Below are positions 1 to 7,564 of a stretch of 64,000 bases of DNA, piece after piece. The notes beneath the pieces are model-generated. The model searched no databases and was not told the DNA's origin. It saw only the letters and a list, made by a program, of their open reading frames with translations. Made by a program: the position numbers and the translations under genes. The DNA is from Novosphingobium mangrovisedimenti. Its GTDB lineage: Bacteria > Pseudomonadota > Alphaproteobacteria > Sphingomonadales > Sphingomonadaceae. The stretch lies in NCBI RefSeq assembly GCF_025153475.1, contig NZ_JANZXA010000010.1, positions 124,001 to 188,000 on the forward strand, written 5' to 3'. Position 1 is the first letter of the stretch; each line of letters starts with the position of its first letter.

Positions 1-350
1 ACGATCAGCGGCTCGGCGACGCGCCGCAAGCGCCACCCCGTGACAATACGGTCGATCTGCGCCTGCGCCCCGTGTCCGTCCGATCCCGCGGCTATGGCGG
101 TGGCGTAGGCTCTGCCTTCGATCCGGCCGAGCAGCGGATAATAGCAGCGGTCGAACATCTCCTTCATCATGCCCGACATCGAGGCGAGGTTTTCCGGGCA
201 GACGAAGACATAACCGCGTGCGTCGAGCAGATCCTGCGGGGAAGCATCGCTTGCGACGATCAGGCGCGATGCATTGCCCGCGCCCTGATGGACTGCCCCG
301 GCCATGGCGCGGGAGGCACCTGTGCGGCTGTGCCAGATGATCGCAAGCAT
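1..350 (-). CDS. Flavodoxin-fold NAD(P)H-dependent oxidoreductase (partial)
   Basis: Reading the minus strand from the ATG at 350 gives an open frame that runs off the left edge after about 116 residues, so the C-terminus is missing. The start MLAIIWHSRTGAS matches the beta1/phosphate-loop of flavodoxin-like proteins (hydrophobic strand, then S/T-rich FMN phosphate loop). A later segment, YVFVCPENLASMSGMMKEMF, matches the second FMN-contacting loop of the NADPH-dependent FMN reductase family. It probably binds FMN and reduces quinones or flavins in the cytoplasm. It is divergent from recJ, with 71 bp between the two starts. The family is well supported by motif order; the substrate cannot be stated. 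Confidence 0.75.
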   Translation of the reverse strand, partial: MLAIIWHSRTGASRAMAGAVHQGAGNASRLIVASDASPQDLLDARGYVFVCPENLASMSGMMKEMFDRCYYPLLGRIEGRAYATAIAAGSDGHGAQAQIDRIVTGWRLRRVAEPLI

Positions 351-421
351 GGGGCCGGTCTCCTCAACTTCGTTGGCCCGCGCACTTTTCGCCGGACTGC
401 GGGTAGTCTAACCGGGAGAGC

Positions 422-2209
422 ATGGCTTCGCGACCCGCTTCCGTTTTCGGCATCGACCGCTCCCTGTCCGGCAAATCCTGGCGATGGCGAGGCGGCAATA
501 TGGACTTGTCCGAAGGGCCGATGGGGCTGGAAGACGACATCGCCACCCAGTTGCTGCTCTCCCGCGGCGTGGCGCGCGAGGATCTGGAGCGCCACCGCTC
601 TCCCTCGCTGCGCGCCTTCCTGCCGGACCCGTCCGAGTTCCGCGACATGGATGCCGCCGCCGAGCGGCTGGCCCAGGCGGTCATGACCAACGAGACGGTC
701 ACCATCTATGGCGACTACGACGTCGACGGTGCCACCAGCGCGGCGCTGCTGATCCTGCTGCTGCGCCATCTCGGCCACGAAGCACGCTACTACATCCCCG
801 ACCGCCTGCTCGAAGGATACGGTCCGTCGGGCGAGGCGCTGGTGCGGATCGCGGGCGAAGGGTCGAGCCTGATCGTCACGGTCGACTGCGGCGCCATGGC
901 ACATGAAGCGCTGCAGATGGCGCATGAGGCCGGCGTCGACGTGATCGTCGTGGACCATCACAAGTGCTCTCCCGAGCTTCCCCGTGCCGCTGCTCTGGTC
1001 AATCCGAACCGGCTCGACGAGGGCGAACTGGCGGCCGCTCACGGACACCTCGCCGCCGTCGGCGTCGCCTTCCTGCTGGCCGTGGCGACCGTGCGGACGC
1101 TTCGCCGGCGCGGCTATTTCGAGACGCGCGCCGAACCCGATCTCTTCGCCCTGCTCGATCTCGTGGCCCTGGGCACCGTCGCCGACGTCGCCGCACTGCA
1201 CGGTCTCAACCGGGCACTGGTGGCGCAGGGCCTCAAGGTCATGGCCCGCCGCGACAATATCGGCATGGCAGCCCTCATAGACGCGAGCCGCCTCAACCGC
1301 GCACCGACCTGTTCGGATCTCGGGTTCGCGCTGGGCCCGCGCATCAATGCCGGTGGCCGCGTGGGCGAATCGACGCTCGGCGTGCGCCTGCTCACCACTA
1401 CCGACCCCGAGGAAGCGCGCGAGATCGCAAGCCAGCTCTCGCGCCTCAACGACGAACGACGAGCCATCGAGCAGGCCGTGCAGGAAGCCGCCGAGGCGCA
1501 GATCGAGCGCCAGCACAACCGCGCGGTGCTCGTTCTCGCCGGAAAAGGCTGGCATCCCGGAGTGATCGGCATCGTCGCCGGACGGATCAAGGAAAAGACC
1601 AGCAAGCCGACGCTCGTCATCGCGCTCGACGCCGACGATGCGGGCCACGGCAAGGGCTCGGGCCGCTCGATCACGGGCGTGGACCTGGGCGCCGCGATCA
1701 TCGCCGCACGCGAGGCCGGCTTGCTGGTCGGCGGTGGCGGACATGCCATGGCCGCAGGCCTGACAATCACGGCCGACAAACTCGAAGCCCTGTCCGAGTG
1801 GCTCGATTCGAAACTTGCCGCCGACATTTCCCGGGCCAGCGCGAATCAGGCCATGCTGCTCGACCTAGCCCTTGCACCGGGCGGCCTGACACCGGCGCTT
1901 GTCGAAACACTCGAAAGCGCCGGTCCCTTCGGCATGGGCTGGCCGGGCCCGCGCGTCGCCGTCGGACCGGTACGCATCATCAAGGCCGATATCGTCGGTG
2001 CCGATCACGTACGGCTGATCGTGAGCGGTCAGGATAGCGGCCGCTTCAAGGCCATGGCGTTCCGCGCCGCGGAAACCGAAATGGGGCAGGCCCTGCTCCA
2101 TGCATCGCAGGGGCGGCGACTGTGGCTGGCGGGCCGCGCCAGGATCGATGACTGGGGCAGCCGGCCGCAGGCAGAACTTCACGTGGACGATGCCGCCTTC
2201 GCCGAGTGA
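422..2209 (+). CDS. recJ: Single-stranded-DNA-specific exonuclease RecJ
   Basis: The 595-residue product has RecJ architecture. The DHH catalytic domain has motif I (YDVDGATSAAL, about residues 99-109) and the DHH motif (VVDHHKCS, about residues 177-184). These are followed by the DHHA1 region with a GKGSGRS segment and a GGGGHAMAAG motif, and a C-terminal OB-like part. RecJ degrades 5' ends of single-stranded DNA in recombination and mismatch repair, using Mn/Mg held by the Asp/His motifs. The start at 422 keeps an N-terminal segment (VFGIDRSLSGKSWRWRG) that resembles those of other alphaproteobacterial RecJ proteins. An internal ATG at 503 would lose it. The length is normal. This is a core chromosomal gene next to the tRNA integration site. 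Confidence 0.95.
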   Translation: MASRPASVFGIDRSLSGKSWRWRGGNMDLSEGPMGLEDDIATQLLLSRGVAREDLERHRSPSLRAFLPDPSEFRDMDAAAERLAQAVMTNETVTIYGDYDVDGATSAALLILLLRHLGHEARYYIPDRLLEGYGPSGEALVRIAGEGSSLIVTVDCGAMAHEALQMAHEAGVDVIVVDHHKCSPELPRAAALVNPNRLDEGELAAAHGHLAAVGVAFLLAVATVRTLRRRGYFETRAEPDLFALLDLVALGTVADVAALHGLNRALVAQGLKVMARRDNIGMAALIDASRLNRAPTCSDLGFALGPRINAGGRVGESTLGVRLLTTTDPEEAREIASQLSRLNDERRAIEQAVQEAAEAQIERQHNRAVLVLAGKGWHPGVIGIVAGRIKEKTSKPTLVIALDADDAGHGKGSGRSITGVDLGAAIIAAREAGLLVGGGGHAMAAGLTITADKLEALSEWLDSKLAADISRASANQAMLLDLALAPGGLTPALVETLESAGPFGMGWPGPRVAVGPVRIIKADIVGADHVRLIVSGQDSGRFKAMAFRAAETEMGQALLHASQGRRLWLAGRARIDDWGSRPQAELHVDDAAFAE

Positions 2210-2289
2210 GATATTATCTTCCGCAGGGGCTTGACCCCCCCGCAACCCACCGCTAGAGGGCCGGTCCTGCCTCCGGCACTGATCGGATT

Positions 2290-2365
2290 GGCCCCTTCGT
2301 CTAGCGGTCTAGGACGCGGCCCTTTCACGGCTGAAACACGGGTTCGAGTCCCGTAGGGGTCACCA
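2290..2365 (+). tRNA. tRNA-Glu (UUC)
   Basis: A complete cloverleaf can be folded. The acceptor stem GGCCCCT pairs with AGGGGTC (one G-U), followed by discriminator A and an encoded CCA. The anticodon stem CGGCC/GGCTG encloses the loop CTTTCAC, giving anticodon UUC. The T arm is GGGTTCGAGTCCC. It is the first of two tandem Glu tRNAs. Confidence 0.95.
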
Positions 2366-2403
2366 TCCGATGCCGGGCACGGCAGCGCGCTAAATGGCTT
2401 AAC

Positions 2404-2479
2404 GGCCCCTTCGTCTAGCGGTCTAGGACGCGGCCCTCTCACGGCTGAAACACGAGTTCGATTCTCGTAGGGGTCACCA
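2404..2479 (+). tRNA. tRNA-Glu (CUC)
   Basis: Nearly identical to the tRNA 38 bp upstream. The same acceptor stem GGCCCCT/AGGGGTC is present with encoded CCA, and the anticodon loop CTCTCAC gives CUC. The T stem differs (CGAG/CTCG instead of CGGG/CCCG). The gene is intact. Its 3' end faces an integrase gene, so it is the likely integration target. Confidence 0.95.
2430..2479 (+). other. Candidate left attachment site (attL) in tRNA-Glu 3' half
   Basis: Tyrosine integrases of genomic islands commonly recombine within the anticodon-to-3' end part of a tRNA gene and sit directly beside it. Here the integrase stop codon lies 49 bp from the end of tRNA-Glu(CUC). I found no second copy of this 3' half elsewhere in the window, other than the neighbouring tRNA-Glu(UUC), so the other end of the element would lie outside. 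The assignment rests on position only. Confidence 0.4.
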
Positions 2480-2528
2480 CCAAAGCACGTCGCAATACCA
2501 CCGGCAGCGACACCCAATTCGGCGCGGC

Positions 2529-3689
2529 TTACGCCTGTTCGGCCCTTGCCGAGCCACCTTCATCGCTGCTGTAGAGAACCTCGAGTTTCGCTGCTTCTCG
2601 CCCGCCGTCAGCACCGTCGATCCACTTCGAATAATGCTTGAACAGCATGGCCGCGCTGCGATGACCTAATTGCCGTGAGATGTAGGCAGGGTTCACGCCC
2701 GCCATGAGCGCCGTCGTCGCGTAAGTATGACGCGTCTGATAGGCATCGCGGCTCCGGATGCCCAATGCCCGCAGGGCGGGATGAAAATAAAGTTTGCGCT
2801 GATCCTGTACGTCCGGCCACGGCGTGTTCGTCACCGGATTGATGAAGACCGGTGTATCCGCACCCCGCATGAAGCTGTGTACTTTCTGCCGTTGGAGCAC
2901 GGCGATCATACGGCTGGTGAGATCGACATCTCGAGCGCTTCGGGTCTTGGTCGACTTGAGGACGTGACGTACGCGGGCTCGCTGAACGCGGATGGTCCGG
3001 CGTTTCCAGTCGATGTCGCTCCACTGGACGACTATCTGTTCACTCGGTCGCATACCCGTTCCGAAGGCGAATTCGTACCAGTTCCAGACTTGCTGGTCGA
3101 AGTAGTCGCGTAGGTAGACAAGGATCCGCTCCATCTCCTCGCGGTCGAATGGATCGGGCATCGGCGCCTGATGGCTGAGGTTACGAATCCGCTCGAGGGG
3201 AGATCGGTCGATAATCCCATCGTCGACCGCAGTGGCAAAAATGGCGCGCAAAGGAATAAGGTTGTTGTTGACGGTCTTTCCGCTGACACGCTTGGCCAGC
3301 TTGGCGATTTCTCGCTTGATCTCGCTGGGCTTGATGCTGGCCAACTGGCGCTCGCCGAATGCCGGCCCCCAAATCTTCTCGATTGCCGCCGTGTAGCCTT
3401 GCATGGTCGATTTTTCCGCCGTCACGGTTTCGAGCCACTCCCTGGCAATGGTCGTGAACCCCCGCACCCCGGCCGTCTGAGCAGATTTCGGGAATGTGGT
3501 TTCGTAGTCGAAGACCCCGAGTTCGATCTCCTGGAACACCTTCGCCATCAACCGCTCTGCGGCCTTGATGTTGGCGGGCGTAGGCTGAAGGTCGAGCGTT
3601 TCCCGGCAGCGCCTGCCAAGCCAGACGAATGTAACGCGTATGCAGGATTTCAACGGCTCTACACCGGACCCGCGGCCCCTTCTACCCAT
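2529..3689 (-). CDS. Tyrosine recombinase / phage-type integrase
   Basis: This is a 386-residue site-specific recombinase. The N-terminal part (about residues 8-60: VEPLKSCIRVTF, then PTPANIKAAERLM and EIELGVFDY) resembles the Arm-DNA-binding (DUF3596-like) domain. A core-binding domain (about 75-170) and a catalytic domain follow. Visible catalytic elements are the Arg in GTGMRPSE, the Lys in KSTKTRSARDV, the Arg in QTRHTYAT, the LGH motif, and the nucleophilic Tyr in FKHYSKW. It would integrate and excise the element at the adjacent tRNA-Glu. It overlaps the upstream excisionase-like gene by 31 bp, so the two are probably co-expressed. The start at 3689 is the longest supported one. Confidence 0.93.
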   Translation of the reverse strand: MGRRGRGSGVEPLKSCIRVTFVWLGRRCRETLDLQPTPANIKAAERLMAKVFQEIELGVFDYETTFPKSAQTAGVRGFTTIAREWLETVTAEKSTMQGYTAAIEKIWGPAFGERQLASIKPSEIKREIAKLAKRVSGKTVNNNLIPLRAIFATAVDDGIIDRSPLERIRNLSHQAPMPDPFDREEMERILVYLRDYFDQQVWNWYEFAFGTGMRPSEQIVVQWSDIDWKRRTIRVQRARVRHVLKSTKTRSARDVDLTSRMIAVLQRQKVHSFMRGADTPVFINPVTNTPWPDVQDQRKLYFHPALRALGIRSRDAYQTRHTYATTALMAGVNPAYISRQLGHRSAAMLFKHYSKWIDGADGGREAAKLEVLYSSDEGGSARAEQA

Positions 3690-3871
3690 CGGTAGAATCC
3701 TTCCATGTCTATGCAGATATGGCCGTCGGGCGCACGGCGATAGTGACGGCCCTGAAGCCAGGTGCCGTTCTCGATCTTGTGGTAGATCGCCTTCTCCGTG
3801 TAGCCGGTCAATTCCGCGAACTTCTTGATGCGAACATAGCGGGCATGAACGACGCCAGTCTCTGCGGTCAT
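3659..3871 (-). CDS. Small excisionase-like / AlpA-type DNA-binding protein
   Basis: The 70-residue protein begins at the ATG at 3871. It contains one winged-helix-like motif: YVRIKKFAELTGYTEKAIYH, then NGTWLQGRHYRRAPDGH and IDMEGFYRWVEG. This is the pattern of MerR/AlpA/excisionase proteins that bend DNA during excision of islands and prophages. Its 3' end overlaps the integrase start, the usual xis-int arrangement. The frame stays open further upstream, but that extension has unconserved, low-complexity composition, so the short form is preferred. Function is inferred from size, fold pattern and position. Confidence 0.75.
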   Translation of the reverse strand: MTAETGVVHARYVRIKKFAELTGYTEKAIYHKIENGTWLQGRHYRRAPDGHICIDMEGFYRWVEGAAGPV

Positions 3872-4294
3872 GATGATGGCGCGCCAGGAAGACACCCGAA
3901 GCGTGCCGCTATGTCTTTTCCCCCTCCCTCCGTGGGGTCGGGACCAAGACAAAGCCCGTATCCGGGAACCGCGTTCCGCGACCAAAAATTGGCCATGGAA
4001 CTGGCAAGCGGCGACCGATGTGGAGAAATTTGGCCGGACAGTTGCACCGACAGGTTTCCTTCCGAAACCCTGCCGAACGGCCATGAAGCACTTTGATGAT
4101 ATGGAAATCGGCAGACCGCGTGAAGGACGATTTGCCGCACTCGATTGCCGCAGCCGTTATGATGGCGAACTCGTTACGAGAATGGAAATTGCGCCAGCGA
4201 CGATAGAAATCGTAAATGACGACAGCCCCCCGTCGGGGACGGGAGGCTGCTTGCGCGACGACGGTTGCCGAAGGTCAAGAGTCGGTGCGAAGGA
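3872..4294. other. Intergenic region between the excisionase-like gene and HU
   Basis: About 420 bp with no convincing gene on either strand. It must contain the promoter for the xis-int pair on the minus strand, although no clear -35/-10 pair stands out. The only distinct structure is a GC-rich hairpin at 4223-4249 near the HU stop codon. Confidence 0.5.
4223..4249 (-). terminator. GC-rich hairpin downstream of the HU gene
   Basis: Arms of 12 bases (CAGCCCCCCGTC and GACGGGAGGCTG, one mismatch) enclose a GGG loop. It lies about 45 bp past the HU stop on the minus strand. The following minus-strand sequence is only moderately T-rich, so it may be a weak intrinsic terminator or an mRNA-stabilising 3' hairpin. 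Confidence 0.45.
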
Positions 4295-4570
4295 TCATCC
4301 GTTAAGTTTGTCCTTCACCGCCTTCGCTGCCGAGAAGGTCAGCTTCCTGGAGGCCGCGATCATTATTGTCTCGCCATTGGCCGGGTTACGGCCTTCGCGT
4401 GCCGGAGTATGCTTCACCTTGAACTTCCCGAACGCATTCAAAGCGACCTCTTCACCACGCGCCGCGGCTTCGCCGATCGAGACAAACACGGAATCGACGA
4501 TCTTGCGGGCATCCGCCTTGGTAAGATCGTTGGCGGTGGCGACCAGTTCGGCGAGTTCGGCATTGTTCAT
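4295..4570 (-). CDS. HU family DNA-binding protein
   Basis: The 91-residue product is a typical HU/IHF-type nucleoid protein. It has an N-terminal helical part (MNNAELAELVATANDLTKAD), the GKFKVKHTPAREGRNP arm region that inserts into the minor groove, and the C-terminal TFSAAKAVKDKLNG. The ATG at 4570 is preceded by a good ribosome binding site (GGAGA). The open frame extends upstream, but not with HU sequence. HU homologues on mobile elements usually assist recombination or quiet transferred DNA. Here it sits between the integrase module and a MucR regulator. The family call is secure; the element-specific role is inference. Confidence 0.93.
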   Translation of the reverse strand: MNNAELAELVATANDLTKADARKIVDSVFVSIGEAAARGEEVALNAFGKFKVKHTPAREGRNPANGETIMIAASRKLTFSAAKAVKDKLNG

Positions 4571-4622
4571 CAAATTTCTCCAGTCGGTGGTGATCCAGAG
4601 GCCCAGGAATGACGAGCGTTCC

Positions 4623-5108
4623 TCAGCCTTGAAAAGGAGTAGCGGATAGTTTCTTGCGGGGTGCCTTCGCCATCGGCGCGGGCGGTGCTTTCGCTGCAAC
4701 CTTACCCGGCTTGCGGCCAAGGCCGATCTTCTTCGCCAGCGCGCGCCGCCGCTCGGCATAGTCGGGCGCGACCATGGGATAGTCGGTCGGCAGGTTCCAC
4801 TTGGCGCGGTACTGGTCAGGCGTCAGCTGGTAATGCGTCATCAGATGGCGCTTGAGCATCTTCAGTTTCTTGCCGTCCTCGAGGCAGACAATGTAGTCCG
4901 GCTTGACCGATCGCCTGATCGAAACCGCTGGCTCCTGTTCAGCCGCTGCAGGTTCATCCGCGGCACCCAGTCCAGCAAGCGAGGCATGAACGTTGACAAT
5001 CAACGCCGGCACATCGGCAATAGACAAATTATTGTTGGAAACATGCGCGGAAACGATATCGGCTGTTAGAGCGAGCAGGTCGAGGGCGGCAACCGGCTGA
5101 TTGTCCAT
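4623..5108 (-). CDS. MucR/Ros family zinc-finger transcriptional regulator
   Basis: The 161-residue protein carries the MucR signature YIVCLEDGKKLKMLKRHL, then TPDQYRAKWNLPTDYPMVAP and AKKIGLGRKPG. The zinc-site pattern is C75-x2-D78-x9-H88-x3-H92, with Asp replacing the second Cys as in many MucR/Ros relatives. MucR proteins bind AT-rich promoter DNA and act as H-NS-like silencers in alphaproteobacteria. An Ala/Pro/Lys-rich tail follows the finger. Next to HU at the edge of an integrated element, it probably silences element promoters. It lies 52 bp upstream of the HU start on the same strand and may be co-transcribed with it. Confidence 0.92.
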   Translation of the reverse strand: MDNQPVAALDLLALTADIVSAHVSNNNLSIADVPALIVNVHASLAGLGAADEPAAAEQEPAVSIRRSVKPDYIVCLEDGKKLKMLKRHLMTHYQLTPDQYRAKWNLPTDYPMVAPDYAERRRALAKKIGLGRKPGKVAAKAPPAPMAKAPRKKLSATPFQG

Positions 5109-5247
5109 CTATCGGGATCCTTCCGTTTAGGGCGGCGCATAAAAGAATACTCACCGAGCCTCTATCGCCCGCAATAAGTGTTGAAAAGATTGCCGCACAA
5201 ATATCCCTGATGAGTTTCCGCACGGTTCTACGAGATTTGTGGGTAGT

Positions 5248-5811
5248 TCATCCTGAAGGCTCGAGCATGATCTGCGTCGATGAAGCCCCATGGCCGATCA
5301 ATCTGGCAAGGTAATTCTCCATCAGTTCCTTGGCCCAGGGGCTCAGTCGGATGTGGACGCGGCGGGCGTCGGTCGGATCCCTTTCCCGGACCAGAAATCC
5401 CGAGCGAGTCATGTTCTTCGCCCAGCGGATGGCTGTGCTGTGCGGGACGCGTGCGGCTACGGCGAGGCTGGAAATCTGCACGCTCTCGCCCTTGGCTTCG
5501 GCCGTGTAGAGATCGAGCAAAATGTCCCAGGCGGGTTCGGCAAACATCTCGGAACCGAACATTTCTTCCCGCAAGCGGCGGGCCTTCAGCCACCAGTTCG
5601 CTATCCGAAGCCCCGTGGCGTGAACCTCATCCTCATCTGCGGTGCCTGCTGAACCAGTTCCTTCGAGCATGAATGCGTGCTGCCGGTGCGGCCGACTCTC
5701 ACCCTCCAGGTCATCGTGGGCCACCGGATGCCCCGGTGATGTGCTCGAAGTCCAACAATCCCGTGCGGATCGACTGCGTTGCGCCATTATCGGAAGCGCC
5801 AGAAAATTCAT
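5248..5811 (-). CDS. MarR-like winged-helix regulator
   Basis: The 187-residue protein (ATG at 5811; in-frame alternative at 5787) has a C-terminal winged helix. The segment WDILLDLYTAEAKGESVQIS leads into the recognition region SSLAVAARVPHSTAIRWAKN, then the wing GFLVRERDPTDARRVHIRLS. This is the MarR/PadR arrangement, including the DxRxxxIxLT-like wing. The first 70 residues are polar and unrecognised. The frame remains open upstream, but that part overlaps the XRE gene out of frame and is not protein-like. Alphaproteobacterial elements often carry such regulators beside mucR. The ligand and targets are unknown. Confidence 0.7.
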   Translation of the reverse strand: MNFLALPIMAQRSRSARDCWTSSTSPGHPVAHDDLEGESRPHRQHAFMLEGTGSAGTADEDEVHATGLRIANWWLKARRLREEMFGSEMFAEPAWDILLDLYTAEAKGESVQISSLAVAARVPHSTAIRWAKNMTRSGFLVRERDPTDARRVHIRLSPWAKELMENYLARLIGHGASSTQIMLEPSG

Positions 5812-6007
5812 TTGCCGCAGGCGGCCAGTTTCGCACCATGGATGAAACTCCTCGCAGATTGATAAATGTGACTTCTGCGCCCGAAGCTCGAACGATGGCC
5901 GTTTCTCATGTGACCTTTCCGCCCTATATTTTTGAGATTTGTTGGCAAATTCTTCGTGCGGGATGGCCTGCGATTTGGGCCATGCCGCAATCGCGACCGG
6001 CCCGGTT

Positions 6008-6427
6008 TCATCTCTGTTCCGCAAGAAGGTCATCGCTTCCGCCGTCGAAAAGTGTCTTGCGCATGTCGGCAATGTTCTGATCGACGATGAACTGAAGCCA
6101 GCGGCGCTCGAGCTCGAAGAGGTTGCCGGCAAGCAGCTGCGGGGCGAACCGCAACCCATGCACCGTGAACAGCAGGGGGATGAAAATGTAGCTCGGCGAA
6201 ATCCGAAGCGCCGCGGAGCAGCGCAGATGATCGTCGATCTTCGTTTTGGGGTTGCCCGATTCGATCTCTCGGATCCAACTGACGCCAAGACCCACACGCT
6301 TTGCCAGCATCGACTGCGTGAGACCTTCGCGTTTGCGTCCATTTTCGATCCTCCGGCCTGACATCTGCTTGATTTCGGCAAGCGACGATGCGTCTGAGCC
6401 GGATGCCATGCATTCCTGCGGCATCAC
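6008..6427 (-). CDS. XRE-family helix-turn-helix regulator
   Basis: The 139-residue protein has an N-terminal Cro/C1-type HTH at about residues 20-70: GRRIENGRKREGLTQSMLAK, then RVGLGVSWIREIESGNPKTK. The C-terminal half (PLLFTVHGLRFAPQLLAGN, then LFELERRWLQFIVDQ) resembles no domain I recognise and is moderately hydrophobic. Such repressors often keep conjugation operons silent. It is the second-nearest regulator upstream of the tra operon, which starts about 840 bp away on the other strand. That role is inferred from position only. Confidence 0.85.
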   Translation of the reverse strand: MMPQECMASGSDASSLAEIKQMSGRRIENGRKREGLTQSMLAKRVGLGVSWIREIESGNPKTKIDDHLRCSAALRISPSYIFIPLLFTVHGLRFAPQLLAGNLFELERRWLQFIVDQNIADMRKTLFDGGSDDLLAEQR

Positions 6428-6519
6428 CTACTCCTGACTGCAGCTAATCGCCCGCCACGGCAGCTCGACAGTCAGGAATTGGTGTCTGATACACAATTGG
6501 TCAATCGAAATTCAGGCCA

Positions 6520-6996
6520 TTATTGCCCGATCGGTCCGAGCTCCGTACGACGTGACCGCAATGTCTTACCGATCTTCAAATAATCGCCCGCTTGACTGAG
6601 CATTTCGTCATAGGCGCCAAGGATTGCTTCGGACGGCGCGAGGCGAAACTGCTTCAGCGCAACGATGAACAGCCGCGAATTGAGGGCCGTTGGTCCGCGC
6701 CGCTGCGACGCGGGTCCGAGCCGCGCGGCGACCCGCGACATGACATCGGTCAGCGACAGGGGGGCGCCGACGAAGCAGACGCGATCCCCATTGAGCCCTG
6801 AATCCCTCAAGGTTTTCAGATCGTCAGCAATGAGCTGCACATCGACGTGATCCAGATAGAGAAGCGCGCAGTAAAGTGTGTTGCCAAAGGGAAGCAGTTC
6901 CTTGACGAGATGGCCAAGCCGGCAATGACAGTCGAGGAACAGCTCGACCCCGGCGGGCGACAGTTTCAGTTTGAAGGTTCTCGATACCCTTCCCAC
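6520..6996 (-). CDS. Hypothetical protein, last gene before the tra operon
   Basis: The 158-residue protein begins MGRVSRTFKLKLSPAGVELF and ends TLRSRRTELGPIGQ. I do not recognise a family. It looks like a folded soluble protein: alternating hydrophobic segments such as HVDVQLIADDLKTLRDSG and FIVALKQFRLAPSEAILGAY, no signal peptide, and no membrane helix. It is the outermost gene of the minus-strand regulatory block and is divergent from the tra operon, with about 270 bp between them. That gap should hold promoters for both directions, but I saw no convincing boxes. The position suggests a role in transfer regulation, without direct evidence. Confidence 0.6.
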   Translation of the reverse strand: MGRVSRTFKLKLSPAGVELFLDCHCRLGHLVKELLPFGNTLYCALLYLDHVDVQLIADDLKTLRDSGLNGDRVCFVGAPLSLTDVMSRVAARLGPASQRRGPTALNSRLFIVALKQFRLAPSEAILGAYDEMLSQAGDYLKIGKTLRSRRTELGPIGQ

Positions 6997-7270
6997 CGCG
7001 CGACTCGTCCCTTCTCATCTTGCTGAGCCGATCCTCGAATTCCTCCCGCCGGCTCCTCGACCGGGCACATCTACAACGAATTAGTAACCAAAAGCGTAAC
7101 TCGCTGGCGCTTCGAACGATGACGCAAGCCTAACCGCATGACAATGGCCTGCACCTTGCGGCTTTGAAGTCAAACACACCATTCCTTCTCCCACGAACTG
7201 CATCCGATAACGGCTCCCCGCTCGTGGGGTTCCAGAACCGGGTGCACCAACCACGGGCAGGAAGCGGTCA

Positions 7271-7564
7271 ATGTATCGATATCGAAGGATCTGCTTGAGC
7301 CTTGCACTGCTGGCGCTTGTGGCGGGCACGGCCGAGGCCCATCCGGCGCGGCACCCCCGACCGGTCGTTCCGCAGCCGCGGCACCCGCGCCTCGTCATCG
7401 CCCAGGCTGACGGCGGCTTCTTCATCCGCTGCGAGACACCGCGAGAGCCGCAGAACATCCCATTTCCGCGTGGTGCAATTCCCCTTGGTGCCAGCGTCCA
7501 CATCGATCGGACGGCGCTTCTCCCCTCCCAACAGAAGGACATCTCCCATGGCGAAACTCGCTAA
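7271..7564 (+). CDS. Small exported protein at the head of the tra operon
   Basis: The 97-residue product starts with a clear signal peptide (MYRYRRICLSLALLALVAGT then AEA). A Pro/His/Arg-rich stretch follows, then a short compact end. It overlaps the DsbC-like gene by 17 bp, in keeping with the tight spacing of the operon. I do not recognise the mature part. If real, it is the first gene of the transfer operon and goes to the periplasm. The coding case rests on the signal peptide and the overlap. Confidence 0.5.
   Translation: MYRYRRICLSLALLALVAGTAEAHPARHPRPVVPQPRHPRLVIAQADGGFFIRCETPREPQNIPFPRGAIPLGASVHIDRTALLPSQQKDISHGETR

Noticed and set aside
260..1744. A 494-codon minus-strand open frame opposite recJ
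   Set aside because: It is antisense to a clear recJ and has Arg/Gly/His-rich composition typical of shadow frames in GC-rich DNA. No domain is recognisable.
5812..6381. N-terminal extension of the MarR-like protein
   Set aside because: The extension overlaps the XRE gene in another frame and is Arg/Ser-rich without structure. The shorter form keeps the whole winged helix.
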